Below, piece by piece: positions 13,501-19,222 of a DNA stretch of 64,000 nucleotides. Made by a program: the position numbers and the translations under genes. Positions within the stretch are counted from its first letter, which is position 1, and each line of letters opens with the position of its first letter. Origin of the DNA: Pseudomonas poae (GTDB taxonomy: Bacteria; Pseudomonadota; Gammaproteobacteria; Pseudomonadales; Pseudomonadaceae); NCBI GenBank assembly GCA_028869255.1, contig CP110972.1:3167001-3231000 (forward strand). The letters run 5' to 3'. The notes under the pieces were generated by a model. It was not told where the DNA came from. It did not search any database and saw only the letters and a program-made list of their open reading frames with translations.

Positions 13501-13964
13501 GTGGTCTTGCCGCCGGCCTGGGTCTGGGTCGGGTTCTTGGCGTTGGTCCAGCCCTGCGTCAGGCTGTTATCAACCTGCAGGCCGCCCTTGCCCAAACCAT
13601 CGGGAATATTCGAAACCTGGCCGAACGCTGCCTGGCGCCCAGCCGCCTGCGCCGCTTGCTGCGCCGCAATCGCCGCAACGGTGGTGTTCAGCGTGCTGAT
13701 GGAACGCGACAACTGCTGTTTGACCTGCGCCTGCTGGTTGAGCGACGGGATCCCCGGCATCTGCCCCGCACTGGCCCGCGCCGCCGTGGCCGCCTGGGAC
13801 GCGCCCTTGTCGGCAAACCAGCCGGAACTGAACGCCGTGGCTGCCTGTGCATTGCCCGCAACCATCAACAGAGCAATGGCATGGGCCAGGGGCTTGAGGC
13901 GCAGAATTGTCTGGGCGCTCGTGCCTTGGGCTTTACGGTTGACCGTCGGTTTGCAGCGGACCAT
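1503..13964 (-). CDS. pdtA: PdtA-like giant two-partner-secretion exoprotein (filamentous hemagglutinin family, DUF3739)
   Basis: This 4153-residue protein is a TpsA exoprotein, secreted through an outer-membrane TpsB and forming a long beta-helical surface fibre. It has an extended signal peptide (LAHAIALLMVAGNAQA, about residues 26-42) and a TPS domain at about 100-300 containing NRNGVVFGG. A repetitive low-cysteine beta-helix body follows. The C-terminal part, about residues 3900-4110 with GDIDLIAPLGTIDAGEAGI, matches the DUF3739 family linked to VreARI signalling. Two C-x6-C pairs occur near residues 3030 and 3080. A GGAAG ribosome site precedes the ATG. P. aeruginosa PdtA (PA0690) has similar size and place and is induced by phosphate starvation. 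No pdtB-like gene lies in the window. The many long plus-strand frames here are shadows. Confidence 0.93.
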   Translation of the reverse strand: MVRCKPTVNRKAQGTSAQTILRLKPLAHAIALLMVAGNAQAATAFSSGWFADKGASQAATAARASAGQMPGIPSLNQQAQVKQQLSRSISTLNTTVAAIAAQQAAQAAGRQAAFGQVSNIPDGLGKGGLQVDNSLTQGWTNAKNPTQTQAGGKTTVTIEQTADKAILNWETFNVGRNTRVDFQQQSNWALLNRVNDPNARPSEIQGQINGAGTVMLMNRNGVVFGGTSQVNVRNLVAAAASITDEQFTQRGIYVDANGTQATFTDAAGKVEVQRGALIQTHQAATSTDSGGYTLLLGSEVENAGTIITAKGQTTLAAGDSFYIRKGVGTAGNDRSTTRGSEVATSLKAGSTAGTVTNNGLILASTGDITLTGHQVQQNGVALASTSVDTRGTVHLLNAATDKTGSVTLGEGSTTAVLLDASASTALNSQQAAGLVKFDGLASNLITGQFNNLSTVADRTDQSRIEIVSGATVDFQKGSITLATGGQVAVSAAGRSLVRDGAMIDVSGAIGVKVAMDTNNIKINVQGNEQRDAPINRDNGQLINNDVWVDLRELVFVPAGTNGYATDRWYTAGGLLEVGGYLGTQGHSVGEWMAQGGTVTFTGKDVVTQQGAQINLSGGTVDVQAGYIQQSWLKGPNGQLFELSKAPGDILYSGFYKGYEDTSARWDQTDYYYNPLIAAQRRYEDGYTVGRDAGKLVVGTTSAVLEGQLISDVFQGDRQTQAPNINLDGYLQSQKAQAQRAQLIIGQYLPIYNKTTGTLRYALSGTTDQVLIDSNTQKIADGLDLTSALPTDRQGMLVLDSDQLNGYQLGAVKVGAKRQIMVNGALKVADGGDITLFGPGVAINASLTAHGGSINAGSILTQVDLDKGNAVGDVILAGGGRLDVASGVQLDASGRWNNLAQDPTLRHGVAYINGGKVSLRSTLAVNLGAGSLVDVSSGATVAEDGQVSGGKGGDVNLGGLGSLALGGEVRGYGVKGGGTLALQAQKVLIGEGAADATTLQLAGDFFNKGFSAYDITGNEGLIVADGTQVDVNMPVYRAREQAAASLTGSDAASALQPWTPPLYQEDATKRVLTQRGGASLSLTAGHVLSSAAQMASTALSVGQGAVINVDPGQSINLLSVGQLTLNGTLNAWGGSVSLKGLATADSERVEAVGHGRSIWVGEQALIDVSGRAVTAVDNRGGVYGQVRNGGSITVGGDIDPTTGIAKGSNLFVVVREGARLDASGAQASLDLPGQGRTTVASDGGNLAFASSNGLYLDGSFVANAGGAGAAGGRLAVALEAPYYLRSLATNRVLPVRELILSQQYPAQALPGSAEAAADALTYGHARLGVDQVTAGGFDNLALLVNGALNMAGDVSLNMGQSLTVYSQGIGLAKSAPATSQVHLAAPHVVLSGMLAPDRTGMESYVTPYLADPASTVPGQGRFTVDSDLLDIRDKVTFALNQGFDRVNLNSRGDLRFLAGRDGGVTPNGFSTVLQSGGDLSLRATRIYPGSEIAAQVLVGLTGSTSTGLLFDPARTLTVQKNGDASVVAPYSVFGRLQLGAATIEQGGVLQAPLGLIEIGNVGSTRVELLPGSLTSVSGKGLVLPYGGTVDGQVYRYNGKTLNFIGQGGVRNGNGDLTVGVILGGKSVAVLPDATLDLSGGGDLLGAGFISGRGGSTDARYNPLVQFGATGGFVLPGLSTNPVYAIVPGVQPGYAPVATEGAAVAPLVGQQITIGAGVPGLPAGTYTLMPSTYALMPGAYRVEVNGLAGAGSNGGVTAMRNGSWSTAGQLSIVNTGIRNSQASQLILTSADTLRRYSQYNEMSYTQFAVADAANLGVPRALMPVDAKTLKLALDAGGGSETFSFKGIGRFEAAQGGYGGTVAVTSRAADGAIQIVDANTPLTQAFDGVTVDAQSLNAMSAKRLLVGGLSMVLYGQSGNNVGFATSMASAITLRSGATLLAPEVMMVSRNGDIVVEQGASINTLGRGAASYDSRDGFVYSSAPNMLVVSNGLINVLPYPEAAGKGGSIRIGACAVGNCSGQTALYSDGSIVISTTQALELDDQVRYGTRHLALALSNINVGSAEALADAAARNVLPAGLTLNQPVIDRLLRGDTQSGAPALETLQLSAAQAFNFYGTTTLDTYDVQTGKSRLNNLLLSTPAIYGAGDANDVATIHTANLIWQGAEAAPGAVIGGGAGTGSGRLDINAERIEFGYGAFAQPSTTKTFDRLALGFANVNLNASERITANHKGTLSVYQSLTGYDPVKGFQYSGGNLNILTPLMTGEAGSINRITVGGAIDVAASAGASGAANGMGAELSLQGDSVRVATAVVLPSGKLSLGARGDVVLADGALIDVAGRSVVFNDLTQYGWGGEVLLDSRSGNVRQAAGSTIDLSAKHNQAGKLRAVATDVAGGIVELQGRILGSSTGYYDAGGTLMPYTAGSVEIQAQRLGGSGALDQQFADLNQRLNAGQVFGARSFQLKQGDLSIGDGLKAGIINVSVDNGSLRVTGLVDASGERVGSISLAGKNGLTLDGSAVLDAHGSKLRVDSYGKIIDSPNRAMVVLGSGNGLLTLAEGARIDLRHGTAASGNDGRNRGTLELNAPRLANASGVINDIAIDAHGRVDIQGARSITLNAMATYDDAPEKTDPTTSGRPYQQITQDYLNGKSKLSNDFIEAALLNTNLLQNKLAGLNNDTYGDTFHLRPGVEIISKTPDGDLVVQGDLDLSGLRYASLRSPTHEKTEAGSLTLRAGGDLSIYGSINDGFAPPPETVDDKGWVLLPGVDFTGGDIVVPGQGVSLATGTAFPAGVVLNYDLPITAIGVSAGTRLPVRATLNQDLVLPAGTVLAAAVLDGAGNVLFAAGTLLSQAQTLVSGSQLEAGSLLTQNTLLKAMTWPKGVPLPQNFQAPGPTQNVVTLASDLLLPKGALIPSGTNVKLLNDATSVQLRPEESGRQGQNWAIAPMLAEGTQSWSLRLVAGADTEAADSRLLQPHPRTGDLRLADTHYGMFAKEMPSQAVQGWTAAGVELLASLGIDVKVGDPIEQSLLDELGGGPIADFCAGSPEYCAVKPSFVWTAQAAADLADLGVTLGSAVTDEFLAQFGTTTAQFCADNPSYCLAQSAKNFAASPAATRFSVIRTGTGDLELLSAGNLSMDSLYGVYTAGTSSATTFEGDPYNQPKSQGLGKTVLNDEGSYFEQFVNASPTSLYRAWYPQAGGNLSLKVGGNLTGNILNATASAPGRPNPLDVGSDSASVGNWLWRQGSGTVDTGGAPQPTAWWINFGSYTATGAADQLVGFTGFGTLGGGDVDVRVGGDAGMLRTLAGNAMAANVNPRSQGLVLAVGSTGRVASDGSLQLTGGGDLRVNIGGALNPESSLDSSSLNGTLVNLRGNAQLLAGASGQIELQYGIASTDHSPGEVRAFDALQATRGLMRGGIVLVPGDATFSLGTLGDLALQSVLDPGRVLLPNSSSFVRGEEHGPGTSWFSLWTARTAIDLFSAGGNLSPNTTGLASDLAVVYPSILRATAASGSLYYGKAGGSSRTDNDYKFPLLLAPGANSQLQLLAHDSIYAGGMFVSQSAADPAIMATPWQPAFVGRLGSSIEAVASNLSPNGSSDNVRHLPLFVFGSASASTDAYAPASAARFYALTGDLVGVSSGRIITFGINPGDLHQGQTWFEGGGPVWMMAGRDIVSSGSLFDTVSGFQKETSMGNLFIHNSPTDVSIVSAGRDILYSNFQVAGPGTLELMAGRTILMEDKVSVTSLGPVAAGDNRSGASIVMQAGVGPNGPDYRRFVEAYLNPANLAQPGESLQGSKVAKTYEHELVDWLAERFGFIGDTEQARAYYATLPAEQQRIFARDVYFAELKAAGREYNQDGSVRQGSYLRGRVAIAALFPDKDVAGNPITYKGDITMFGGAGVHTNFGGSIQMLTPGGSQTFGIEGAAPPSTAGVITQGTGDIQLYSMGSILLGQSRIMTTFGGSIMGWTAEGDINAGRGSKTTVVYTPPKRVYDNWGNVSLSPSVPSTGAGIATLNPIPEVPAGDIDLIAPLGTIDAGEAGIRVSGNINIAALRVVNAANIQTQGKSSGVPVSAAVNTGAMSSASAAGAAASQAAEDAARSQQAAAKQGRASIVTVEVLSFGSEPVQREPQEARKTSGYNPDSPVQVLGAGPLSDQARARLTDEERKQISL

Positions 13965-14061
13965 CTGGAATCTTCCTTCTGTGTTATCGCACTGTTGTTA
14001 TCGCGCAGGGGGCAAGGCAAGCTCACCTATGAGCGTTAGGCGGTTGGCGAGGGGCGGGACT

Positions 14062-14085
14062 GAACTTCTGTCACGGAAAGTTCAC
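14062..14085. promoter_or_regulatory. 24-bp motif upstream of pdtA, copy 2, with GAACTT-N10-AAGTTC dyad
   Basis: The plus strand reads GAACTTCTGTCACGG then AAAGTTCAC. The 6-bp arms GAACTT (14062-14067) and AAGTTC (14078-14083) form a perfect inverted repeat with a 10-bp spacer. A CTGTCAC Pho half-site lies inside, reading away from pdtA. It sits about 100 bp upstream of the pdtA start. It could be a repressor or activator dyad, or part of a VreI/PhoB-controlled promoter; which one cannot be decided from sequence alone. Confidence 0.45.
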
Positions 14086-14101
14086 ATAGGGCTGGTAACG
14101 C

Positions 14102-14135
14102 AAAAAAATCAGCAACGGCGCGAGCCGTTGCTGAT
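14102..14135 (-). terminator. Rho-independent terminator of the DING phosphatase gene
   Basis: The perfect stem ATCAGCAACGG/CCGTTGCTGAT with a 6-base loop is followed by seven T on the minus strand. It lies just past the stop at 14163, so pdtA is probably transcribed from its own promoter downstream. Confidence 0.88.
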
Positions 14136-14162
14136 CGGGGTTGCGGGTCGTTGAAGCGTGGG

Positions 14163-15386
14163 TTACAGCGGACGACCGATTTGGTTGCAGACAGCAGTGT
14201 TGCCGATGCTCAAGCCATTGGAAGCGGTAACGAAGGTGTCGCGTACTGCGGTTTTCCAAGCGGCTGGCAGCGGTACGAAACGGTTGGAGGTGATAGCAGC
14301 GTCGTTGTTAGCCAGAGCACCGTAGTGCTTGGAGAAGAAAGCACGCACTTGGGAGGTCTGGTTAGCGTCGGCATAGCACTGGCTGAAGATCAGGTTAGTG
14401 AAGCCCAGGATCGGGTAGCCGGTGGCTGGGTATTGCACGACGCTGGCGTCGTTAGGGTTGGTAGCCGCTGCGAACACAGGCACCCAAAGGTTCTGATCGC
14501 CGCGACCGGCCACTGCAGGCGGTGTGATCGCGTTGATGGCAGCCGAAACGTTGGCAGGCGCAGGCGAAACACCACCGATGGTGGCGACTTTGGTTGCGTC
14601 ACCCAGGCCGGCGACGCTGGTTGCGGCCCAATCCGGGCTCATGTAGGTGATGCGATCCTGAGCGTTGTTCAGCAAGCCCATCACGCCTTCACTGGTGTCC
14701 TTGAAGGTTTCTTTAGGCGTGGTAGTGCTGGCTGGGTTGATTTCTTGCAGAGGGTTGATTGCACCCGCTGGCAGACCACGGGAGAAGCTGGTCTCAAAGG
14801 TCTGGGTGACTGCGAAGGTACCGTTTTCCAATGTCGAGTTGCACTTGGCGTTGAGGAAACGGGTGAACAGCTCGGTCGTGCCGCTGGCGCCTTTACGGTA
14901 AGCCACTTGGATAGTGCCGCTCAGGCCAGGGGTGATCTGGTTCCAGGTAGTCAGACGACCCGAATAGATGCCGCACAGTTGGTCAACGGTCAGGTTGACG
15001 TTGCCAGCACCGGTCTTGTTGAAAGGAATGGCAACCGAGGTGGCCACGGAAGGGACCTGGATCAGCTTGCCCCAGCCTGCTTGCTTGGTGTTTTGATAAG
15101 CCAGCAACTCGGCGGCGCTCAGCTTGGAATCGCTACCGGCCCAATGCACGTTCTTGTTGGTGACACCGGCGACGAACTTGGTGTAGTCGTTGTTCAGGAA
15201 GGCTGACTTGCCGTTACCGCTGCCTACGCCGATGTATTCGGCAAAACCGGCAGTCAGAACGCCTGCAGTCTTGTACAGCGGTTCTGGCAGAGTTGCGCCA
15301 CCGCCGTTGATGTCAGCCATCGCAGCCTGGGCCGAGCACAGTGCAGCGAGGGTCATGGATACCGCGAGAACGTTGCGCTTAAACAT
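14163..15386 (-). CDS. Secreted DING-family phosphate-binding protein / alkaline phosphatase (PstS-like)
   Basis: The 407-residue product has a signal peptide (residues 1-25, ending in AQAAMA). The mature N-terminus would be DINGGGATLPEPLY, the signature that names the DING family. A PstS-type phosphate-binding loop, KGASGTTELFTRF, is present. DING proteins share the PstS fold and several hydrolyse phosphate esters. In P. aeruginosa the equivalent gene (PA0688) encodes the low-molecular-weight alkaline phosphatase exported by Hxc, and it sits between hxcS and pdtA as here. I chose the ATG at 15386 because AGGAG lies 8 bases upstream. A Pho-box-like site lies about 130 bp upstream. The symbol lapA is left out because in P. 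fluorescens it denotes an unrelated adhesin. Confidence 0.92.
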   Translation of the reverse strand: MFKRNVLAVSMTLAALCSAQAAMADINGGGATLPEPLYKTAGVLTAGFAEYIGVGSGNGKSAFLNNDYTKFVAGVTNKNVHWAGSDSKLSAAELLAYQNTKQAGWGKLIQVPSVATSVAIPFNKTGAGNVNLTVDQLCGIYSGRLTTWNQITPGLSGTIQVAYRKGASGTTELFTRFLNAKCNSTLENGTFAVTQTFETSFSRGLPAGAINPLQEINPASTTTPKETFKDTSEGVMGLLNNAQDRITYMSPDWAATSVAGLGDATKVATIGGVSPAPANVSAAINAITPPAVAGRGDQNLWVPVFAAATNPNDASVVQYPATGYPILGFTNLIFSQCYADANQTSQVRAFFSKHYGALANNDAAITSNRFVPLPAAWKTAVRDTFVTASNGLSIGNTAVCNQIGRPL

Positions 15387-15517
15387 GAAGAAGCTCCTTT
15401 CGTCGTGTTTGTACGTTGGGGTAGATGGCTCTTGCATGACGCCATGGCTCCGGTCCCAAGCCGTGTTTCGGGGGTGGCGAGGGGTGAGGCCATGGGTAGG
15501 AAATTTCGCAGTTTCCG

Positions 15518-15535
15518 ATGACAGCAAAAGGAAAA
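15518..15535 (-). promoter_or_regulatory. Candidate Pho box upstream of the DING phosphatase gene
   Basis: The minus strand reads TTTTCCT-TTTG-CTGTCAT, which matches two CTGTCAT units 11 bp apart at 11 of 14 positions; the second unit is perfect. It points toward the DING gene. PhoB control of this gene is known in P. aeruginosa; binding here is inferred. Confidence 0.45.
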
Positions 15536-15744
15536 AACCTCGGGAGGAACACCTTGATTTTCAAAAAGATTCTCGGGTGTTTTGGTCATCGTTTTGAGCG
15601 GTTTCGGCGCAGGTGACAGCGAGGTTTCAGCGCCAACGGCTGGAAGCCGCGTGGGGTGTCGAGATATGACGGAATGAGGAACCCGAGGTTGGGGTCGGCG
15701 CATCGGGAGCGCGAGAAAATCGGCTGAATAAATGCAATCAACCT

Positions 15745-15831
15745 GTGGGAGCGGGCTTGCTCGCGAATGCGGTATGTCAGTCAAAAATGCTACAACTGGC
15801 CCAATGTCTTCGCGAGCAAGCCCGCTCCCAC
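15745..15831. repeat. REP doublet (REPIN), GTGGGAGCGGGCTTGCTCGCG type
   Basis: Two inverted REP cores flank a short spacer, with the right copy ending in CCCGCTCCCAC. The doublet lies between the 3' end of hxcS and the DING promoter. Apart from it and the Pho-box-like site, I see nothing else in the gap 15387-15850. Confidence 0.88.
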
Positions 15832-15850
15832 CTTTGGATGTGTATTGGCT

Positions 15851-17062
15851 TCAAGTGACCAACTGGTTGATCTCGATGATCGGCAACAGCACCGCCATCA
15901 CAATCACCAGCACCACCGCGCCCATCACCACAATCATCAACGGCTCCAGCAACGCGGTCATGCCCATGGCGCGGCGCTCGATATCCCGCGACAAGGTCTG
16001 CGCCGCACGCTCCAGCATCGGCGGCAGCGAGCCGGTTTTTTCGCCACTGGCGATCAGGTGGATCAGCACCGGCGGGAAGACCTTTTCCACCGCCAGCGCC
16101 GGGGCCAGGTTCACACCTTCGCGCACCTTGGCCGTGGCGTCGTTGACGCACTGGCTAAGACGCTCGTTGGACAAGGTTTGCCGCGCCGCCTCCAAGGCGC
16201 GCAACAACGGCACGCCGGCAGCGCCGAGGATCGCCAGGGTCGAGGCAAACCGTGCCGTGTTCAGGCCCAGCACGAAGCGCCCGATCAGCGGCAGGCGCAG
16301 CACGCGGCTGTGCCAGTTCAGGCGTGCCACCGGGTTGCGCAGGTACAGGCGCCAGCTCCAGAAACCGCCGACGATTGCAGCAAAACACAACCAGCCCCAG
16401 GCGCGAATGAAGTCGCTGGCATTCAGCATCGCCAGGGTCAGCCCCGGCAGGTCCTGACGCGCCTGGGAAAACGCGCTGACCACCTGCGGCACCACATAGC
16501 TCAACAGGAAAATCACAATGCCGATCGACACCAGCCCGACCACGCCGGGGTAGATAAACGCGGTGAGGATCTTGCCACGCAGGTTGTTGCGCTCCTCGAT
16601 GTAGTCGGCCAGGCGTTCCATCACCTGGGCTAGGTCACCGGACTCCTCCCCCGCTGCAATCAAGGCGCGGTAAATCGACGGGAAGTCCCGCGGCCGCGCG
16701 GCCAACGCATCGGCCAGGCGCATGCCGCCGCGCACATCGGCGCGCACAGCCGCCAGGGTCTGGGCGATATGCTTTTTTTCCGCCTGTTCGACCGTGGCGC
16801 TCAACGCAGCCTCCAACGGCAGGCTGGCACCGAGCAGGCTCGCCAGTTGCCGCGTGGCCCAGGCCAGGTCGTTGTCCGACAGCTTGGCGGTGAACAGACT
16901 GTTGCCGGCGGCGCTTTGCTGGCCGCCCTCGACCTGCACCAGCAACGCGGTCAGGCCACGGCTGCGCAACACGGCAAACGCCCCGCTCTGGCTGTCGGCT
17001 TCCAGGTGCCCGGCCTCGACTTTGCCGTTGGCATCGGCGGCTTCATAGCGATAGCGATTCAT
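15851..17062 (-). CDS. hxcS: Type II secretion inner-membrane platform protein HxcS (GspF)
   Basis: The 403-residue protein has the two tandem T2SSF domains of GspF/PilC proteins. The first follows the N-terminal soluble part (about 60-190), the second is at about 265-390. Hydrophobic segments lie near 165-190 (GVVGLVSIGIVIFLLSYVVP), 220-240 and the C-terminus (LIVVMGAVVLVIVMAVLLP). It forms the membrane platform that couples the HxcR ATPase to pseudopilus assembly. Its ATG overlaps the hxcR stop by one base (TGATG), so the two are translationally coupled. The order Q-R-S matches P. aeruginosa. Confidence 0.95.
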   Translation of the reverse strand: MNRYRYEAADANGKVEAGHLEADSQSGAFAVLRSRGLTALLVQVEGGQQSAAGNSLFTAKLSDNDLAWATRQLASLLGASLPLEAALSATVEQAEKKHIAQTLAAVRADVRGGMRLADALAARPRDFPSIYRALIAAGEESGDLAQVMERLADYIEERNNLRGKILTAFIYPGVVGLVSIGIVIFLLSYVVPQVVSAFSQARQDLPGLTLAMLNASDFIRAWGWLCFAAIVGGFWSWRLYLRNPVARLNWHSRVLRLPLIGRFVLGLNTARFASTLAILGAAGVPLLRALEAARQTLSNERLSQCVNDATAKVREGVNLAPALAVEKVFPPVLIHLIASGEKTGSLPPMLERAAQTLSRDIERRAMGMTALLEPLMIVVMGAVVLVIVMAVLLPIIEINQLVT

Positions 17063-18480
17063 CAGGCGTCCCGTGTCACACGCAGGATTTCTTCGGGCGC
17101 GGTGGTGCCGCTGCGCACCCAGCGCTCGCCGTCCTCACGCATGCTGAACATGCCGGCGCGGCGCGCAGCCAAGCGTAAGTCCTGCTCGCCGGCGCCCTGG
17201 TGGATCAGGCTGCGCACATCATCATCGACGCAGAACAGTTCATGAATACCGGTACGCCCGCTGTAGCCGATCTGGTTGCACTGCGCGCAGCCCACCGGGC
17301 GCCAGGTGCCCGGCGCGGCCGGGTCCTCCTGTTTACAGTGCGGGCACAAGCGCCGCACCAGGCGCTGGGCCAATACGCCCAGCAGTGAAGATGCCAGCAG
17401 GAAGGGTTCGACACCCATATCGATCAAGCGGTTGACCGCCGACACCGCGTCATTGGTGTGCAGGGTGGCGAGCACCAAGTGGCCGGTGAGCGAGGCTTGC
17501 ACGGCGATTTGTGCGGTCTCCAGGTCGCGGATTTCACCGATCATGATGATGTCCGGGTCCTGGCGCAGGATCGCGCGCAAGGCCAGGCCGAAGGTCATGT
17601 CGATCTTGGCGTTGACCTGGATCTGGCTGATGCCCGGCAGGTCGTATTCCACCGGGTCTTCGACGGTCAGGATGTTGCTGGTGCTGGCGTCCAGCCGTGC
17701 GAGCGCGGCGTAGAGGCTGGTGGTCTTGCCGCTGCCGGTGGGGCCGGTGACCAGCACGATGCCGTGGGGCTGGCGGATCAGGTTGTCCAGTTTGGCCAGC
17801 ACCTGCACGTCCATGCCGAGGGTCTCCAGTTGCAAACGCCCGGCCTGTTTGTCGAGCAAACGCATCACCACCCGCTCGCCATGCCCAGTGGGCACGGTGG
17901 ATACCCGAATATCAATCGGCCGCCCGGCCACACGCAGGGCGATACGGCCGTCTTGGGGCAGGCGTTTTTCGGCGATATCGAGCTGGGCCATGATCTTGAT
18001 CCGCGACACCAGCGCGCCATGCAGCGCCTTGCGCGGCGACACCACGTCACGCAGGGTGCCGTCGACGCGGTAGCGCACCACGGAATGGGTTTCATAGGGC
18101 TCGATGTGGATGTCACTGGCCTCGTCGCGAGCGGCCTGGGTGAGCAAGGCGTTGATCATGCGAATCACCGGGGCGCCGTCCTGGGTGTCGAGCAGGTCGG
18201 TGATTTCGGGCATGTCTTGCATCAGGCGGTCGAGGTCTACCTCATTTTCGGCGGCGCCGACTACGGCGGCGGCGCTGCCGGTGTCGGCGTAGGCGCTGGT
18301 GAGCAGGCCGTCGAGTTCGTCGTCACGCACGTGTTCGAGGTGGGTTTGGCCGAACTGGCGGTGGACTTCGCTGATGGACCAGCCGGGGGTTGAGGGGCAG
18401 ACGGTGAGTAGCAGGCCCTCTTCGCTGGGGCGCAGGAGGATGCGTTGGGATTTGGCCCAGGCGTAGGGGAGCAGGCTCAT
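17062..18480 (-). CDS. hxcR: Type II secretion ATPase HxcR (GspE)
   Basis: The 472-residue cytoplasmic hexameric ATPase powers pseudopilus assembly. Visible motifs are Walker A GPTGSGKTT near residue 245, the Asp-box region, Walker B IIMIGEIRDLETA, the His box TLHTNDA, and a zinc-binding CPHC...CAQC near 380-400, as in GspE. An N-terminal GspE-N domain precedes the ATPase core. The start at 18480 lies only 23 bp from the end of palindromic element B, which separates hxcR from hxcQ. Its promoter must therefore lie in the element or read through it. The ribosome site (AAAAGG) is weak. Confidence 0.95.
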   Translation of the reverse strand: MSLLPYAWAKSQRILLRPSEEGLLLTVCPSTPGWSISEVHRQFGQTHLEHVRDDELDGLLTSAYADTGSAAAVVGAAENEVDLDRLMQDMPEITDLLDTQDGAPVIRMINALLTQAARDEASDIHIEPYETHSVVRYRVDGTLRDVVSPRKALHGALVSRIKIMAQLDIAEKRLPQDGRIALRVAGRPIDIRVSTVPTGHGERVVMRLLDKQAGRLQLETLGMDVQVLAKLDNLIRQPHGIVLVTGPTGSGKTTSLYAALARLDASTSNILTVEDPVEYDLPGISQIQVNAKIDMTFGLALRAILRQDPDIIMIGEIRDLETAQIAVQASLTGHLVLATLHTNDAVSAVNRLIDMGVEPFLLASSLLGVLAQRLVRRLCPHCKQEDPAAPGTWRPVGCAQCNQIGYSGRTGIHELFCVDDDVRSLIHQGAGEQDLRLAARRAGMFSMREDGERWVRSGTTAPEEILRVTRDA

Positions 18481-18503
18481 TGGGTTGGGCCTTTTTTTAC
18501 TGT

Positions 18504-19181
18504 GTACATATCCGTTTTTTTGTAACGGCCTCCTATGGTTCCGCCCTTACGGCGGGTCACTTTTGGAAAAGAGCCCCAAAAGTAACCAAAAGGGCTCTTG
18601 CCCCACCACTCGGCACCTCGCTTAGGCTCGGTGTGCCCGCACGCAGACTTGAATCCGTGGGCCGCCGCGATGGGCCATCCTTGGCCCAGCGCGGCTAACC
18701 CGGCGTCCTGCCGGGTTGCCCACGGATTCAAGCCTGCGTGCGGCCAGCGTGGTTTAACGGGGCGCCTAAGATCAAGGTCACGGTCAAAAGCCTGGATCAA
18801 AAGATCGCTGACTTCGTCAGCGCAAAGGATGTAAGGGCCAAAAACAAAGCGCTTTTGATTTACACCACTCAGGTCGGCTTTCAGGCCGCCGTGCTCTGCT
18901 GTTGATCTTTTTGATCTTGATCCTGGGCGCCCCGTAAAACCACGCTGGCCGAACGCAGGCTTTGGAGCGTGGGTAACCCGGCAGGACGCCGGGTTAGCCG
19001 CGCTGGGCCATGGATGGCCCATCGCGGCGGCCCACGCTCCAAAGCCTGCGTGCGGGCACACCGAGCCTAGGCGAGGTGCCGAGTGGTGGGGCGAAGACCT
19101 TTGGTTACTTTTGGGTCTTTCCAAAAGTGACCCGCCGTAAGGGAGGAACCATAAGCCGCCGTTACCGCAGCAACGGATATG
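18504..19181. repeat. Large palindromic intergenic element, copy B, between hxcQ and hxcR
   Basis: Same architecture as copy A: terminal GTACATATCCGTTTTTTTG / CAACGGATATG, arms with TTCCGCCCTTACGGCGGGTCAC, a left cloverleaf (about 18638-18743) and an inverted right cloverleaf (about 18952-19054). This copy has no central REP doublet and is the shortest (678 bp). The left outer stem reads TTGAATCCGTGGG and the right one TTTGGAGCGTGGG, each with a matching partner strand. It interrupts what is a contiguous hxcQRS run in P. aeruginosa. Confidence 0.85.
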
Positions 19182-19196
19182 CCCACCAACACACCG

Positions 19197-19222
19197 CTAT
19201 CGCAGGCAAGCCAGCTCCCACA
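19197..19222. repeat. Single REP core inside the hxcQ 3' end
   Basis: CTATCGCAGGCAAGCCAGCT then CCCACAG is one REP arm between element B and hxcQ. Read on the minus strand it encodes the last residues of the HxcQ frame (LLWELACLR, then stop). Confidence 0.75.

Noticed and set aside
1344..14154. Long plus-strand open frames opposite pdtA (for example 1344-3440, 5415-7655, 7824-9872, 11247-12875)
   Set aside because: They lie antisense to one clearly coding 12.5-kb gene, lack ribosome sites and recognisable domains, and have the composition expected from GC-rich codon usage read backwards.
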